Positions 24,701 to 30,968 of a stretch of DNA of 64,000 nt are shown here, piece by piece. The notes under the pieces were generated by a model. That model saw only the letters and a list, made by a program, of their open reading frames with translations. It made no database searches and had not been told where the DNA came from. Each line of letters starts with the position of its first letter. Position 1 is the stretch's first letter. A program made the translations under genes and the position numbers. The DNA is taken from the NCBI GenBank assembly GCA_020284085.1, contig JACEVL010000083.1:537501-601500 (forward strand). The letters run 5' to 3'. The stretch is from Aporrectodea caliginosa (lineage: Eukaryota; Annelida; Clitellata; Crassiclitellata; Lumbricidae).

Positions 24701-24929
24701 AGTATAAATGGGAGTGGCACTGAATGGCTGTAAAAAGGAGGATTATTTCGAACAGGTGGCGCCGAAAATCAAAGGGAAGATGATGGAAAGAGGAACAACG
24801 ATGTGCGGCTACCAACCTGCCGGATCGAAACCAAACTTCTTCCGAATGATCGTCAACAACCCGGCGTCGACGACTCAAGACCTGGACTTCCTCGTCGCCG
24901 AGATCGAGAAACTTGGGGAGGAGATCTAG
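8197..24929 (+). CDS. GAD: Glutamate decarboxylase (GAD), 12 sure exons
   Basis: Pyridoxal-phosphate enzyme that converts L-glutamate to GABA and CO2 in neurons and some endocrine cells. Join: 8197-8425, 13882-13972, 15747-15859, 16577-16692, 17975-18054, 18968-19139, 19769-19833, 20355-20433, 21178-21377, 21914-21968, 22495-22584, 24756-24929. All junctions are GT/AG and keep frame, giving 1,464 coding bases (487 residues and a stop). This is about what vertebrate GAD65/67 have after their variable first 100 residues. Landmarks: [10 protein letters not shown] in exon 1, Phe-Thr-Tyr-Glu-Ile-Ala-Pro-Val-Phe in exon 3, His-Val-Asp at exon 6/7 and the cofactor lysine in Asn-Pro-His-Lys (20,374-20,385). 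Similarity across the whole length favours GAD over cysteine sulfinate decarboxylase. The start codon must lie upstream; exons at 3,709 and 6,036 are candidates. Confidence 0.95.
8482..8560 (-). repeat. SINE/LINE 3' tail fragment
   Basis: Minus-strand reading gives GGGAGCGCCTCTGAGAAG..., GGCGCTATACAAATTTACG and an (ATTACG)n-type tail, the shared 3' module of several retroelements here. Confidence 0.65.
9110..9165 (-). repeat. Retroelement 3' tail fragment
   Basis: Minus-strand GAGGCGCTTTATAAATTTT followed by an (AATAC)n tail, the same module as at 7.3 kb. Confidence 0.5.
9518..9639. mobile_element. Short hAT-like element, degenerate
   Basis: Begins CAGGCACGTAGCC. Internal GAGGAGGCAA words lie in inverted orientation near both ends. 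Flanks CTGATATA and CTGATAGA form a 7/8 target duplication. It shares terminal sequence with 59,309-59,474. Confidence 0.6.
10633..10674. other. Perfect 15-bp inverted repeat with 12-base loop
   Basis: ATTTTCCTTATACGT at 10,633-10,647 and its exact reverse complement at 10,660-10,674. No gene ends here, so a terminator role is not implied. Confidence 0.75.
12371..12460 (-). repeat. Retroelement 3' tail with (ATTG)n
   Basis: Minus-strand reading ends TTCGGAATAAACGAAAATTG and then the repeat. The same tail occurs at 48,010-48,080 on the plus strand inside a hAT-like element. Confidence 0.65.
13021..13095 (-). repeat. 3' end of a tRNA-type SINE
   Basis: Minus strand reads GGGAGCGCCTCTGAGTAGG, GATCTTGAAAGGGCGCTATA and a (TGAT)n tail, matching the 3' half of the SINEs at 26.3 and 29.1 kb. 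Confidence 0.75.
13700..13785 (+). repeat. Retroelement 3' tail (ATTACG)n
   Basis: GATGCGCTTATAAAGAACAG followed by an ATTACG array about 100 bases before GAD exon 2. Confidence 0.55.
13882..13972 (+). CDS. GAD: GAD exon 2
   Basis: Completes the glycine codon split from exon 1, then codes His-Pro-Arg-Phe-Phe-Asn-Gln, Gly-Leu-Asp-Met-Val and [10 protein letters not shown]. Leaves two bases of a methionine codon before GTAAGC. The donor is the first unit of a tandem array. Confidence 0.95.
13970..14145. repeat. 34-bp tandem array that includes a GAD 5' splice site
   Basis: Five units: 13970-14008, 14009-14043, 14044-14077, 14078-14111, 14112-14145. Units 1, 3 and 5 begin CATGTAAGCT, so the exon 2 donor word has been copied twice downstream. 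Reading through to a distal copy meets TAA straight after the methionine codon. Confidence 0.9.
14235..14800 (+). mobile_element. 5'-truncated CR1-like retrotransposon fragment
   Basis: Codes the end of a reverse transcriptase: [23 protein letters not shown] and Leu-Thr-Thr-Leu-Glu-Arg-Arg-Arg. One frameshift near 14,515 moves the rest (Thr-Arg-Gly-His, Val-Asp-Ser-Trp-Asn-Ser-Leu) to another frame, ending at about 14,706. An (ATGTT)n tail is at 14,773-14,800. Confidence 0.88.
15650..15724 (+). repeat. Retroelement 3' tail beside an acceptor
   Basis: GGAGCGCCTCTGATCGTGAA, GGCGCTATATAATACTCG and (ATTACG)n end about 22 bases before GAD exon 3, so the tail lies in or next to the branch-point region. 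Confidence 0.7.
15747..15859 (+). CDS. GAD: GAD exon 3
   Basis: Completes the split methionine codon and codes [13 protein letters not shown], then Asp-Gly-Asp-Gly-Ile-Phe-Ala-Pro. Ends one base into a glycine codon before GTGAGG. Confidence 0.97.
16577..16692 (+). CDS. GAD: GAD exon 4
   Basis: Codes Gly-Gly-Ala-Ile-Ser-Asn-Leu-Tyr-Ala and ends Met-Phe-Ala-Ser-Asp-Gln in phase 0 before GTGTGA. The donor is not strong, and CAC-rich sequence begins within 20 bases of it. Confidence 0.95.
16704..17350. repeat. (CAC/CCA)n-rich low-complexity region
   Basis: About 650 bases dominated by CACCAC and CCATCA words. Open frames in it are low-complexity and strand-symmetric shadows, not genes. Confidence 0.93.
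17590..17732. repeat. 29-bp tandem repeat, five copies
   Basis: Units start at 17590, 17619, 17648, 17677 and 17706. The first four are identical; the fifth has one substitution and a cut end. Confidence 0.95.
17975..18054 (+). CDS. GAD: GAD exon 5
   Basis: Codes [10 protein letters not shown], then Gly-Thr-Asp-Asn-Val-Ile. The histidine is the one that stacks on the cofactor ring in this enzyme class. Phase 2 at GTGAGA. Confidence 0.96.
18255..18425 (-). mobile_element. tRNA-headed SINE (family B)
   Basis: Minus strand has a B-box-like GGTTCGAGCC region near 18,350, then the CGCCATCGATTGATGCCTGG body and an AGCGACGCTTAATAA-type tail. Copies: 31,485-31,660 (+), 50,800-50,930 (-), 52,305-52,475 (-). 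Confidence 0.75.
18709..18900 (+). mobile_element. tRNA-headed SINE (family C)
   Basis: Head CCGATAGCGCATTGGATAAC, then a decayed B box GAGTTCGAGC, body with TACAGCGCAGTGCGTTTGTC and a (ATT)n tail. Same family as 57,952-58,440. It ends about 70 bases before GAD exon 6. Confidence 0.78.
18968..19139 (+). CDS. GAD: GAD exon 6
   Basis: Codes Gly-Lys-Met-Ile-Pro-Ser-Glu-Leu, then [12 protein letters not shown] and ends at Trp-Leu-His-Val-Asp in phase 0. That aspartate pairs with the pyridine nitrogen of the cofactor. Donor GTAAGT at 19,140 is the proximal of two identical copies. Confidence 0.97.
19123..19190. repeat. 32-bp tandem duplication across the exon 6 donor
   Basis: 19,123-19,154 and 19,155-19,186 are identical, followed by four bases of a third copy. 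Each holds 17 exon bases and the GTAAGT donor. Using the second donor would read GTA AGT TAA after the aspartate codon and stop the protein. Confidence 0.97.
19769..19833 (+). CDS. GAD: GAD exon 7
   Basis: Codes [13 protein letters not shown]. Most GADs have Ala-Ala-Trp after His-Val-Asp; here the first is glycine, as in several related decarboxylases. Phase 2 at GTGAGA. Confidence 0.95.
19915..19980 (+). repeat. Retroelement 3' tail fragment
   Basis: TGAGAGCGCCTCTGAATAGC, TTTATAAATTCTCAGATAC and ACGAT repeats, as at 7.3 kb. Confidence 0.6.
20355..20433 (+). CDS. GAD: GAD exon 8 (cofactor lysine)
   Basis: Codes [10 protein letters not shown]. The AAA at 20,383-20,385 is the lysine that forms the Schiff base with pyridoxal phosphate. 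Ends Ile-Lys-Glu-Lys in phase 0 before GTAAGA. The TCTG microsatellite starts about six bases into the intron. Confidence 0.97.
20440..20780. repeat. Compound (TCTG)/(TC)/(AC) microsatellite
   Basis: About 340 bases of TCTG and TC runs ending in (CA)n. All frames crossing it are repeat artefacts on both strands. Confidence 0.97.
20876..21090 (+). repeat. Interspersed repeat (family E)
   Basis: Shares TTTCTATAGCGACCGT, CTGCTCATTTTTCAAT and GTGAGATCCTT-CACCGC with 52,880-53,150 (opposite strand) and short pieces at 30,580-30,625 and 32,262-32,318. Probably a SINE read from its 3' side. Confidence 0.6.
21178..21377 (+). CDS. GAD: GAD exon 9
   Basis: Codes [23 protein letters not shown] and Phe-Lys-Leu-Trp-Leu. 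The tyrosine aligns with the catalytic-loop tyrosine of GAD67. Phase 2 at GTGAGT. Confidence 0.96.
21529..21790 (+). mobile_element. tRNA-headed SINE with (CAT)n tail
   Basis: A-box-like head GACGCGGTGTTGTAGCTGTA, B box GGTTCGAATC, then a body different from family A (ACGGGAACCACCTCGCTCA) and a 60-base CAT run. Confidence 0.8.
21914..21968 (+). CDS. GAD: GAD exon 10
   Basis: Short exon for Tyr-Leu-Leu-Lys-Arg-Val and Phe-Glu-Met-Val-Ile-Pro-Asn. Phase 0 before GTAAGC. Confidence 0.93.
22185..22280. repeat. (CATCGT)n-type simple repeat
   Basis: Imperfect CATCGT/CATCAT run in GAD intron 10. Confidence 0.9.
22495..22584 (+). CDS. GAD: GAD exon 11
   Basis: Codes Asn-Val-Cys-Phe-Trp-Tyr-Val-Pro and ends Glu-Lys-Leu-His-Lys, thirty codons in phase 0 with donor GTACGC. 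Confidence 0.96.
23188..24650. mobile_element. hAT-like element, 1,463 bp, in GAD intron 11
   Basis: Termini CAGGGCCGTTT and AAACGGCCCTG are inverted repeats, flanked by a perfect 8-bp target duplication CAAAACAG (23,180-23,187 and 24,651-24,658). No transposase frame. It contains a minus-strand retroelement tail at about 23,615-23,715, so it was itself a target. The right end is about 100 bases from the last GAD exon. Confidence 0.9.
24756..24929 (+). CDS. GAD: GAD exon 12 (last)
   Basis: Codes [20 protein letters not shown] and ends Glu-Lys-Leu-Gly-Glu-Glu-Ile before TAG, the standard GAD C-terminus. Confidence 0.97.
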   Translation: MAPKIKGKMMERGTTMCGYQPAGSKPNFFRMIVNNPASTTQDLDFLVAEIEKLGEEI

Positions 24930-25224
24930 CCACCGGTCAACAGATGGAACAGCGAATCTCACAGTCTTAGTCTAAGGTCGTGTATGTAGGAAACAGCAGT
25001 TGTACGTGTCGTTTAGTTAATTAGTAATTTATAAACAGTTTTTAAAAATCAAGTCAACGGGCAACGACTAAGATGAAGAAGAACGTTGAGAAGTATTAAA
25101 AAGAACATCGTGACTATATAAACATAAGAAAATAACCGTAAAAATCGCAACAACAGCAACAGCAACAACAAAAACCGAACAAGCTTATATGAAATGAGAC
25201 CGGACTTGTTTCTGGATAGTTAAC

Positions 25225-25545
25225 TGGTACGAGGTTCCGAACTCATAGGCCTACCTTTGTTTAAATTGTCTCGAACTCTTAGGCCTACTTTTGTTCAAGT
25301 TGCCTCGAACTCTTAGGCCTACTATTGTTTAAATTGCCTCGAACACTTAGGCCTACTATTGTTTGGAAATTGCCTCGAACTCTTAGGCCTACTATTGTTT
25401 GGAAATTGCCTCGAACTCTTAGGCCTACTATTGTTTGAATTGCCTCGAACTCTTAGGCCTACTATTTAAATTGCTCGAACTTTTAGGTCTACTATTGTTT
25501 AAACTGCCTCGAACTCTTAGGTCTACTACTGTTTAATTTGCATCG
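25225..25545. repeat. 34-36-bp minisatellite with a TTAGGCCTAC core
   Basis: About nine units, each with CCTCGAACTCTTAGGCCTAC or a close variant and a TTGTTTAAATTG-like spacer. It lies about 300 bases after the GAD stop and may be in its 3' UTR. Confidence 0.92.
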
Positions 25546-25795
25546 CAGCGCCCAACGGTGGAGCAGCCAGTTTTACAAGATTTTGTTAGTTTCATTTTGT
25601 ATTAAGTCGGCTGAAGTTATAGCTCAGCCAGTTCCGCATGAAAGCGTTTGGCTCACGTCTGAAGGCGATTGTTGCACCTTTAGAAATAGACAGTTGTTGT
25701 AAATAGTTCGCTACTACTTATGAACAGGACCTGTTGTTAGTTGATGTAAGACGCCCTTGTAACGGCATGGCTGTGTTACGGCGCCATATAAATTG

Positions 25796-25796
<1 letters not shown>

Positions 25797-25854
<58 letters not shown>

Positions 25855-25925
25855 TTTTTTGCCCCGAGGTAGGCATATCCCTTGACTTCACGTGTGGAAC
25901 GGTTGTTATTAAACCTTCTTGAACG

Positions 25926-25959
<34 letters not shown>

Positions 25960-26009
25960 GATTATTATTATTATTATTATTATTATTAAATTATTATTAT
26001 TATTATTAT
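25797..26009. repeat. (ATT)n arrays
   Basis: Two ATT/TTA runs (25,797-25,855 and 25,927-26,009) around a 70-base non-repetitive piece. The first tails a GGCGCCATATAAATTG retroelement end. Confidence 0.95.
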
Positions 26010-26278
26010 GTGCATGCAGGCATACTTGTTCAATGTATAAACTACTAAACCTTCTTGGTTAAAGAGGAGTGCCAGAAGAAAAAGGCATCAATGCAGATGT
26101 GGAATGACAGTACCTGTTGGCATCGAGATGCAGACATAACGCTGCATCTTTAATCAGCTTCCTCTTACACTTATAGTGACCAACAGTGCACTCTGCATCA
26201 ATTTAGATAACCATGCAAGCAACACTGTCAATCAGGACACTGATGCTGAGATACATAAGGTTCATATAAAACTGTGTG

Positions 26279-26558
26279 AGGCGCGGTGGTGTAGGGGTGT
26301 GTTCGGTGCCTTGCAGCCGGAGGGTTGTGGGTTCGAATCCACCTCAAGCCGCCGCGTAGGGACCCTGGGCAAATCCTTCACTCGCAATTACTCATGCGCT
26401 TCGGCGTGAAACTCCGATTCAGTGTCCGCGCTGTAGTCGGGAGCGCCTCTGAGTAGAAATCTTGAAGGGGCGCTGTAAGCCTATAGTGCTCATACATACA
26501 TGCTCATACATACATACATACATACATACATACATACATACATACATACATACATACA
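26279..26558 (+). mobile_element. tRNA-headed SINE (family A) with (CATA)n tail
   Basis: Head GGCGCGGTGGTGTAGGGGTG, B box GGTTCGAATCC, body with GTCCGCGCTGTAGTCGGGAG and CTTGAAGGGGCGCTGTAA, then a CATA array. Very similar to 29,082-29,310. Confidence 0.9.
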
Positions 26559-27780
26559 AAACTTATTTTTTTATAAATTACTAATATTACTGTTTTAAAC
26601 TTATCCACCGAGTTATTTATGGTAATTTTACGGATTTCATGCTGAGCACATCTTCCAGACACATAAGGTTCATTTAAAACCTATAGGAGTTTATTAAATA
26701 AATTATATATATTACTATTTAAGACAAATCCACCGAGTTATTTAAGGTAATTTTACTGATCTTTTGAGTACATGATTGTATAGGTGTAGGCCTATGTAGG
26801 CTTGTACGTGAATTGCTTTTATGTCAGACTTGAATTATTGTTGTTGAAATCATCAAAAAACTCGAGCATTTGTTAGAACGTGTATTATAGTCATGCATGC
26901 CTCGTTGTTGTTCATTGCAGCTAATTATTATAATAGGCATAGTAATCGTAGAAACGATTTATGCTGTGTGCTTTATCGTTTAGTAAACGTATGGCAGCAC
27001 TGGTTAGCTTTCTTTCTTATAGCGCAGAAATTCACTTGCAACCATAAAAACAAATCCAAACCATGCATGGAAGTGTCGCCTTAAGACTTCTGTAGCAACG
27101 CTCTCCTGATTCGCTGGGCAACAGTTGCATCATTGATCCGGATGATAAGTCGTCAGCCACAGAGACTATAGCCACAGAAGATCTGCACATAATGGCCGAT
27201 TAGCCTGCCGTTTGGAAAAATTAGTTCCGAGTTTCTAGAGCTACAAAAGGTTCCATATAAATATTCAGATACATACAGACATACATACAAACGTAGGCTA
27301 TGTAAGTAGGCTACATACTTACATGCGTACATATATATTAAAGGCTATGCATAAATACATTATATGCATAAGTACGTACATATACATATATGCATACAGG
27401 CACATACATGCATACAGATACGACACCAGATCATTTTTCAGCAAAGCAAGAAAGAGGGAGGTCTGATTTAATTACTTTAAGAGCGCCATTGTCAAAATGC
27501 CCAGGGCATCAACTGAGATTTTCTCTTCAAGTGAATCCGTAGGAAGAAACCTCGTAGGGCCTAGTCCGTTGAAACAACCCAAATGAAATGCGATGGAACG
27601 TTGAAACAAACATCTGACACTTCGCACTTATCACTGAAATCCCAGAACCCAAGAGTAACGTTGAGGATCGCGTATCACTTGTGAATCCAACTGGTAGCCA
27701 TTCACACAGATACAGGTGAGTGGTTCAACAACAGTGAGAAGATTAAATGTAGGCCTACCCTCATTCAACAGAGAGCCACC
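26559..27780. other. Intergenic, nothing recognised
   Basis: AT-rich with TACATA words around 27,260-27,420. A partial direct repeat (CCACCGAGTTATTTA near 26,607 and 26,731) is the only structure seen. Confidence 0.5.
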
Positions 27781-27788
27781 GCATAGCG

Positions 27789-28739
27789 CAGGGGTGGGCA
27801 AACTTTTGGCACATTGGGCCACATTAAACGCCAAAAAACTTTGGGGGCCAGATACAAAATTTCAAACTGTTAATAACAACTAAAATTAAAAATAATATTA
27901 ATTCTGGGCACTTATATCGCTCACCTTCAAGGCTTCGACAAACCTACTCAGGGTGTTCCTAGCCCAGCCACGGCTAATGAAAAAAGACTTGAGTGATTTA
28001 TAAAACCCAGTTAGATTGGTCAGAGGTAGCAAACGCAGCTCCGATGGTAGGGCATTCCAGATGGAGGGCCTGCTACAATGTCGGACACTGGGCAGCAGAG
28101 ATCACCCCTGGAGGTAAGATAGAGCACAGCCAAGGGTGTAGCGTGAAACCAAAGCAGGAATCCGGTATGAGATCCGTTGGGCCACAGGCAGCAAGTGTAA
28201 CACATCGCGCATGTAGGCAAAGACAGAGATGAATTTGGGAATTCGCACAATGAGCCAAGCAGCCGAGCACAGAACCCGATCTTGTCGCCCAAGAACTCCA
28301 AGGTGAGGCCAACGAGAGTCGAGCAACAGTGGTCAATTCGACTAGTAACGAAACAATGCACAAGAGCCACTAGTGCATCATGAGAAAGAGCGAGAAACCA
28401 CTCGGAGCTGGAGAAGCCGATAATAACGGCTTCGAGAGACTATATAGGTTCACATTCGTATTATCGAGTTCAAATTTAGATCAGCTAACTGAGATTTTTA
28501 CTTGGATTTGTTTATCTTCATAGTTGAAAATGTTTGTTCACAGATGTAAGTGGATTCGAATAATACAAACCGGAATAGCAAATAAGAAAGCAGCATGAGG
28601 AATTCTTCTTGTGGTCTGAATTTTATGACTTTTTACTTTTCTGAAGAATTGTTTGGACCAGATAAAATGTGTTGGCGGGCCGGATAAAAAGCGTTGGCGG
28701 GCCGGATCTGGCCCGCGGGCCGTAGTTTGCCCACCCCTG
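27789..28739. mobile_element. hAT-like element, 951 bp
   Basis: Starts CAGGGGTGGGCAAACT and ends AGTTTGCCCACCCCTG, perfect 16-bp terminal inverted repeats. The target duplication GCATAGCG is exact (27,781-27,788, 28,740-28,747). Inner termini are rich in GGGCC. No transposase: about 540 bases of the interior are a retrotransposon fragment. Confidence 0.96.
27895..28440 (-). mobile_element. LINE fragment nested in the hAT-like element
   Basis: Minus strand codes Ala-Leu-Val-His-Cys-Phe-Val-Thr-Ser-Arg-Ile-Asp-His-Cys, the usual thumb motif of CR1/L2-like reverse transcriptases, then frameshifted remnants such as Val-Ala-Gln-Arg-Ile. The 3' side ends near 27,900. Boundaries are approximate. 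Confidence 0.75.
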
Positions 28740-29081
28740 GCATAGCGGAATATATTAAGTCCGAATATAATCCGAATAAGGTATTGATAATCCTGGAATT
28801 TTCAGTTATAGGCCCTATAGGTCGGAACTTAACGTACAGCATTCCGCAGTTTTTCCGATGCATAAAAAATTCTTTTACGTAAAGCTAGTGCACTCTGTGG
28901 TAATGTAAAGTAGTTTGTTTTAAATCAGTTACAACGTTCATACATAGTAACATAAATAGTGAATAAGTGCATGCGCCTAGCTTTAGAGTGGCGCTTTCGA
29001 AGTTTGAAGTTTACGACTACAATGAGGCCTACAATAGGTCTAGGCCTATATATTTCACCTTCAGCCGTAGCCTATTATTGT

Positions 29082-29310
29082 GGGGCGCGGTGGTGTAGGG
29101 GTATGTTTGGTGCCTTGCAGCCAGAGGGTTGTGGGTTCGAATCTACCTCAAGCCGCCGCGTAGGGACCCAGGGCAAGTCCTTCACTCGCAATTGCTCATG
29201 CGCTTCGGCGTGAAACTCCGATTCAGTGTCCGCGCTGTAGTCGGGAGTGCCTCTGAGTAGAAATCTTGAAGGGCGCTATAAATATCTGAAATGAATGAAT
29301 GAATCAGTTT
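29082..29310 (+). mobile_element. tRNA-headed SINE (family A) with (TGAA)n tail
   Basis: Same head, B box and body as 26,279, but the tail is TGAA repeats. Different tails on one body suggest tail turnover after insertion. Confidence 0.9.
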
Positions 29311-30925
29311 CAGTTCCAATGCAAGCATAATTATGTAAGTATATCATATTCTGTAATATTTAAAGAATGAAAACGCTGTTAAACAGTAGACTTCCGGCTT
29401 GCGGAACAGCGCTGGCAAAACAAAATAAATGTCATGTTTGAAACTCGTGCGGATTACTCGTACGCTGGCGATGTGAAAGAGTGCGAAACAGTCCCCTACG
29501 GTGTCTCTATGGCCTATGTATCCATGTAGGCCTAAATCCATCAAAATATAGGCCTATATAGGTAGCCTATACCTTCCACAGAATGTCCCTTTAAATGAGA
29601 TTTCCATTATCATATTATCAAAGTCTTACGCCTTCTTCAGCGTAAAGTTACCTAATATAACGACCGAAGTTTTTGTCTTTGCATCACACAGTGTCATTAG
29701 TTATTTTATGTGCTAATGGGTGCGAATTCATACGGGTGTGTTTACTGGTGAGGTGTGTCCGTGCAAATGTCTGAATGCATACACGTCGTCGCATCTTCAT
29801 AAGGATGACTGATGGCCTGCTTCTAAAAGATTCTTCTTTCCCAGACTATTCCAGATTTCTCTATAGTCGTATACACGACATAACACGATGCTTGATGTAG
29901 GCTTATACGTCCGAACGGTAACTCCGTGACGACTCCCTAGGTATAAGTCGCAGAAGCAGCGTTAAAATATCCTCCGGGAGTCTTCCCATCCAATTTAGTA
30001 AGGGTAAGTTATGGGGTGGAGCGAATGGCCGGTGTAGCTGACAGGAGGCGGGTAGTTCCCTACTTAACTCGCGTTGTCTCCGTGATCAACGTGAGACTGC
30101 GGCAGAGAAACCCGATTACAGGGTTCCAAAGCCAGTCACGGGAAGCACACAAGCAAGAACAGCCGAAGAGAGCCGAAATCTGACGAAGACAACCGAAATC
30201 TGCCGAGGACAACCGAAATCTCCCGAAGACATCCGAATCTCCCGAAGACAGCCACGATCAGCCTACGACGCTCGAAGACAGTCTTACGCTTTCGCACAAC
30301 AGATTTTAGACCTGGCGAATGTTACGACGGTGTTTGGTTGTCCAAGTCTAAGCCTAGACGGCTAAACAACAGTCATTCGGTAAGTAGCAAATAATTCTGC
30401 CTTCCATGCAGCCGCTGCATTCCCAGAGCAGGATCGTGCCACCATTGGGTTGCGAAACGCTCGACTAAGTTATCCTGGTGCGCTGCAGCGTTTAATGGGC
30501 ACAAAATCACCCTTCCTTCCTTACTTAATATAAATGTAGACGTTTTAATACAGTGACTCTGTTCATTTTTTTCAGTGAATTGAATTGATTGAGTGAGATC
30601 CTTCATCACCGCTGCCCATTTTACTTACTGTAAGCCTATTGATCATTTGGCATGAGGGAAAGGGAATAGGAAAGGGAAGGAAGGACTAGGCCGTCTTCTT
30701 AAGGCGTAATATAGGGCCTCCGGGAGGTTAAGGCCATCTCTGAGCTTGAGAACTGTTACATTATTACATTGTTGTAATACGGTACATCAGATTCCAATGC
30801 GCACTCTGCAGTTAGTATGACAATTAGACTGCATGCGTATAGGCTACCTATATTACAAGTTATGTTTCTTTAATTTTCGGCACACTAGTAACCTGAGTTG
30901 AGTTCCGTGACAGAACCCGAGCAGG
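29311..30925. other. Intergenic, upstream of the cysteine-rich gene
   Basis: No coding segment supported. Contains the 20-bp tandem block at 30,165-30,262 and a family E fragment at 30,580-30,625. The promoter and any non-coding first exon of the next gene probably lie here. Confidence 0.5.
30165..30262. repeat. 20-21-bp tandem repeat
   Basis: Four to five imperfect copies of a GAAGACAACCGAAATCTCCC-like unit. Confidence 0.85.
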
Positions 30926-30968
30926 ATGTCTGCCAACAAATCGCTCAAACTCTTCGCTACACTCTCCG
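30926..30968 (+). CDS. Cysteine-rich gene exon 1
   Basis: Codes [14 protein letters not shown] and leaves one base before GTGAGT. Confidence 0.6.

Noticed and set aside
26280..26350. tRNA gene (B box GGTTCGAATCC)
   Set aside because: No cloverleaf anticodon stem; same head with long body and tail at 29.1 kb, so it is a SINE.
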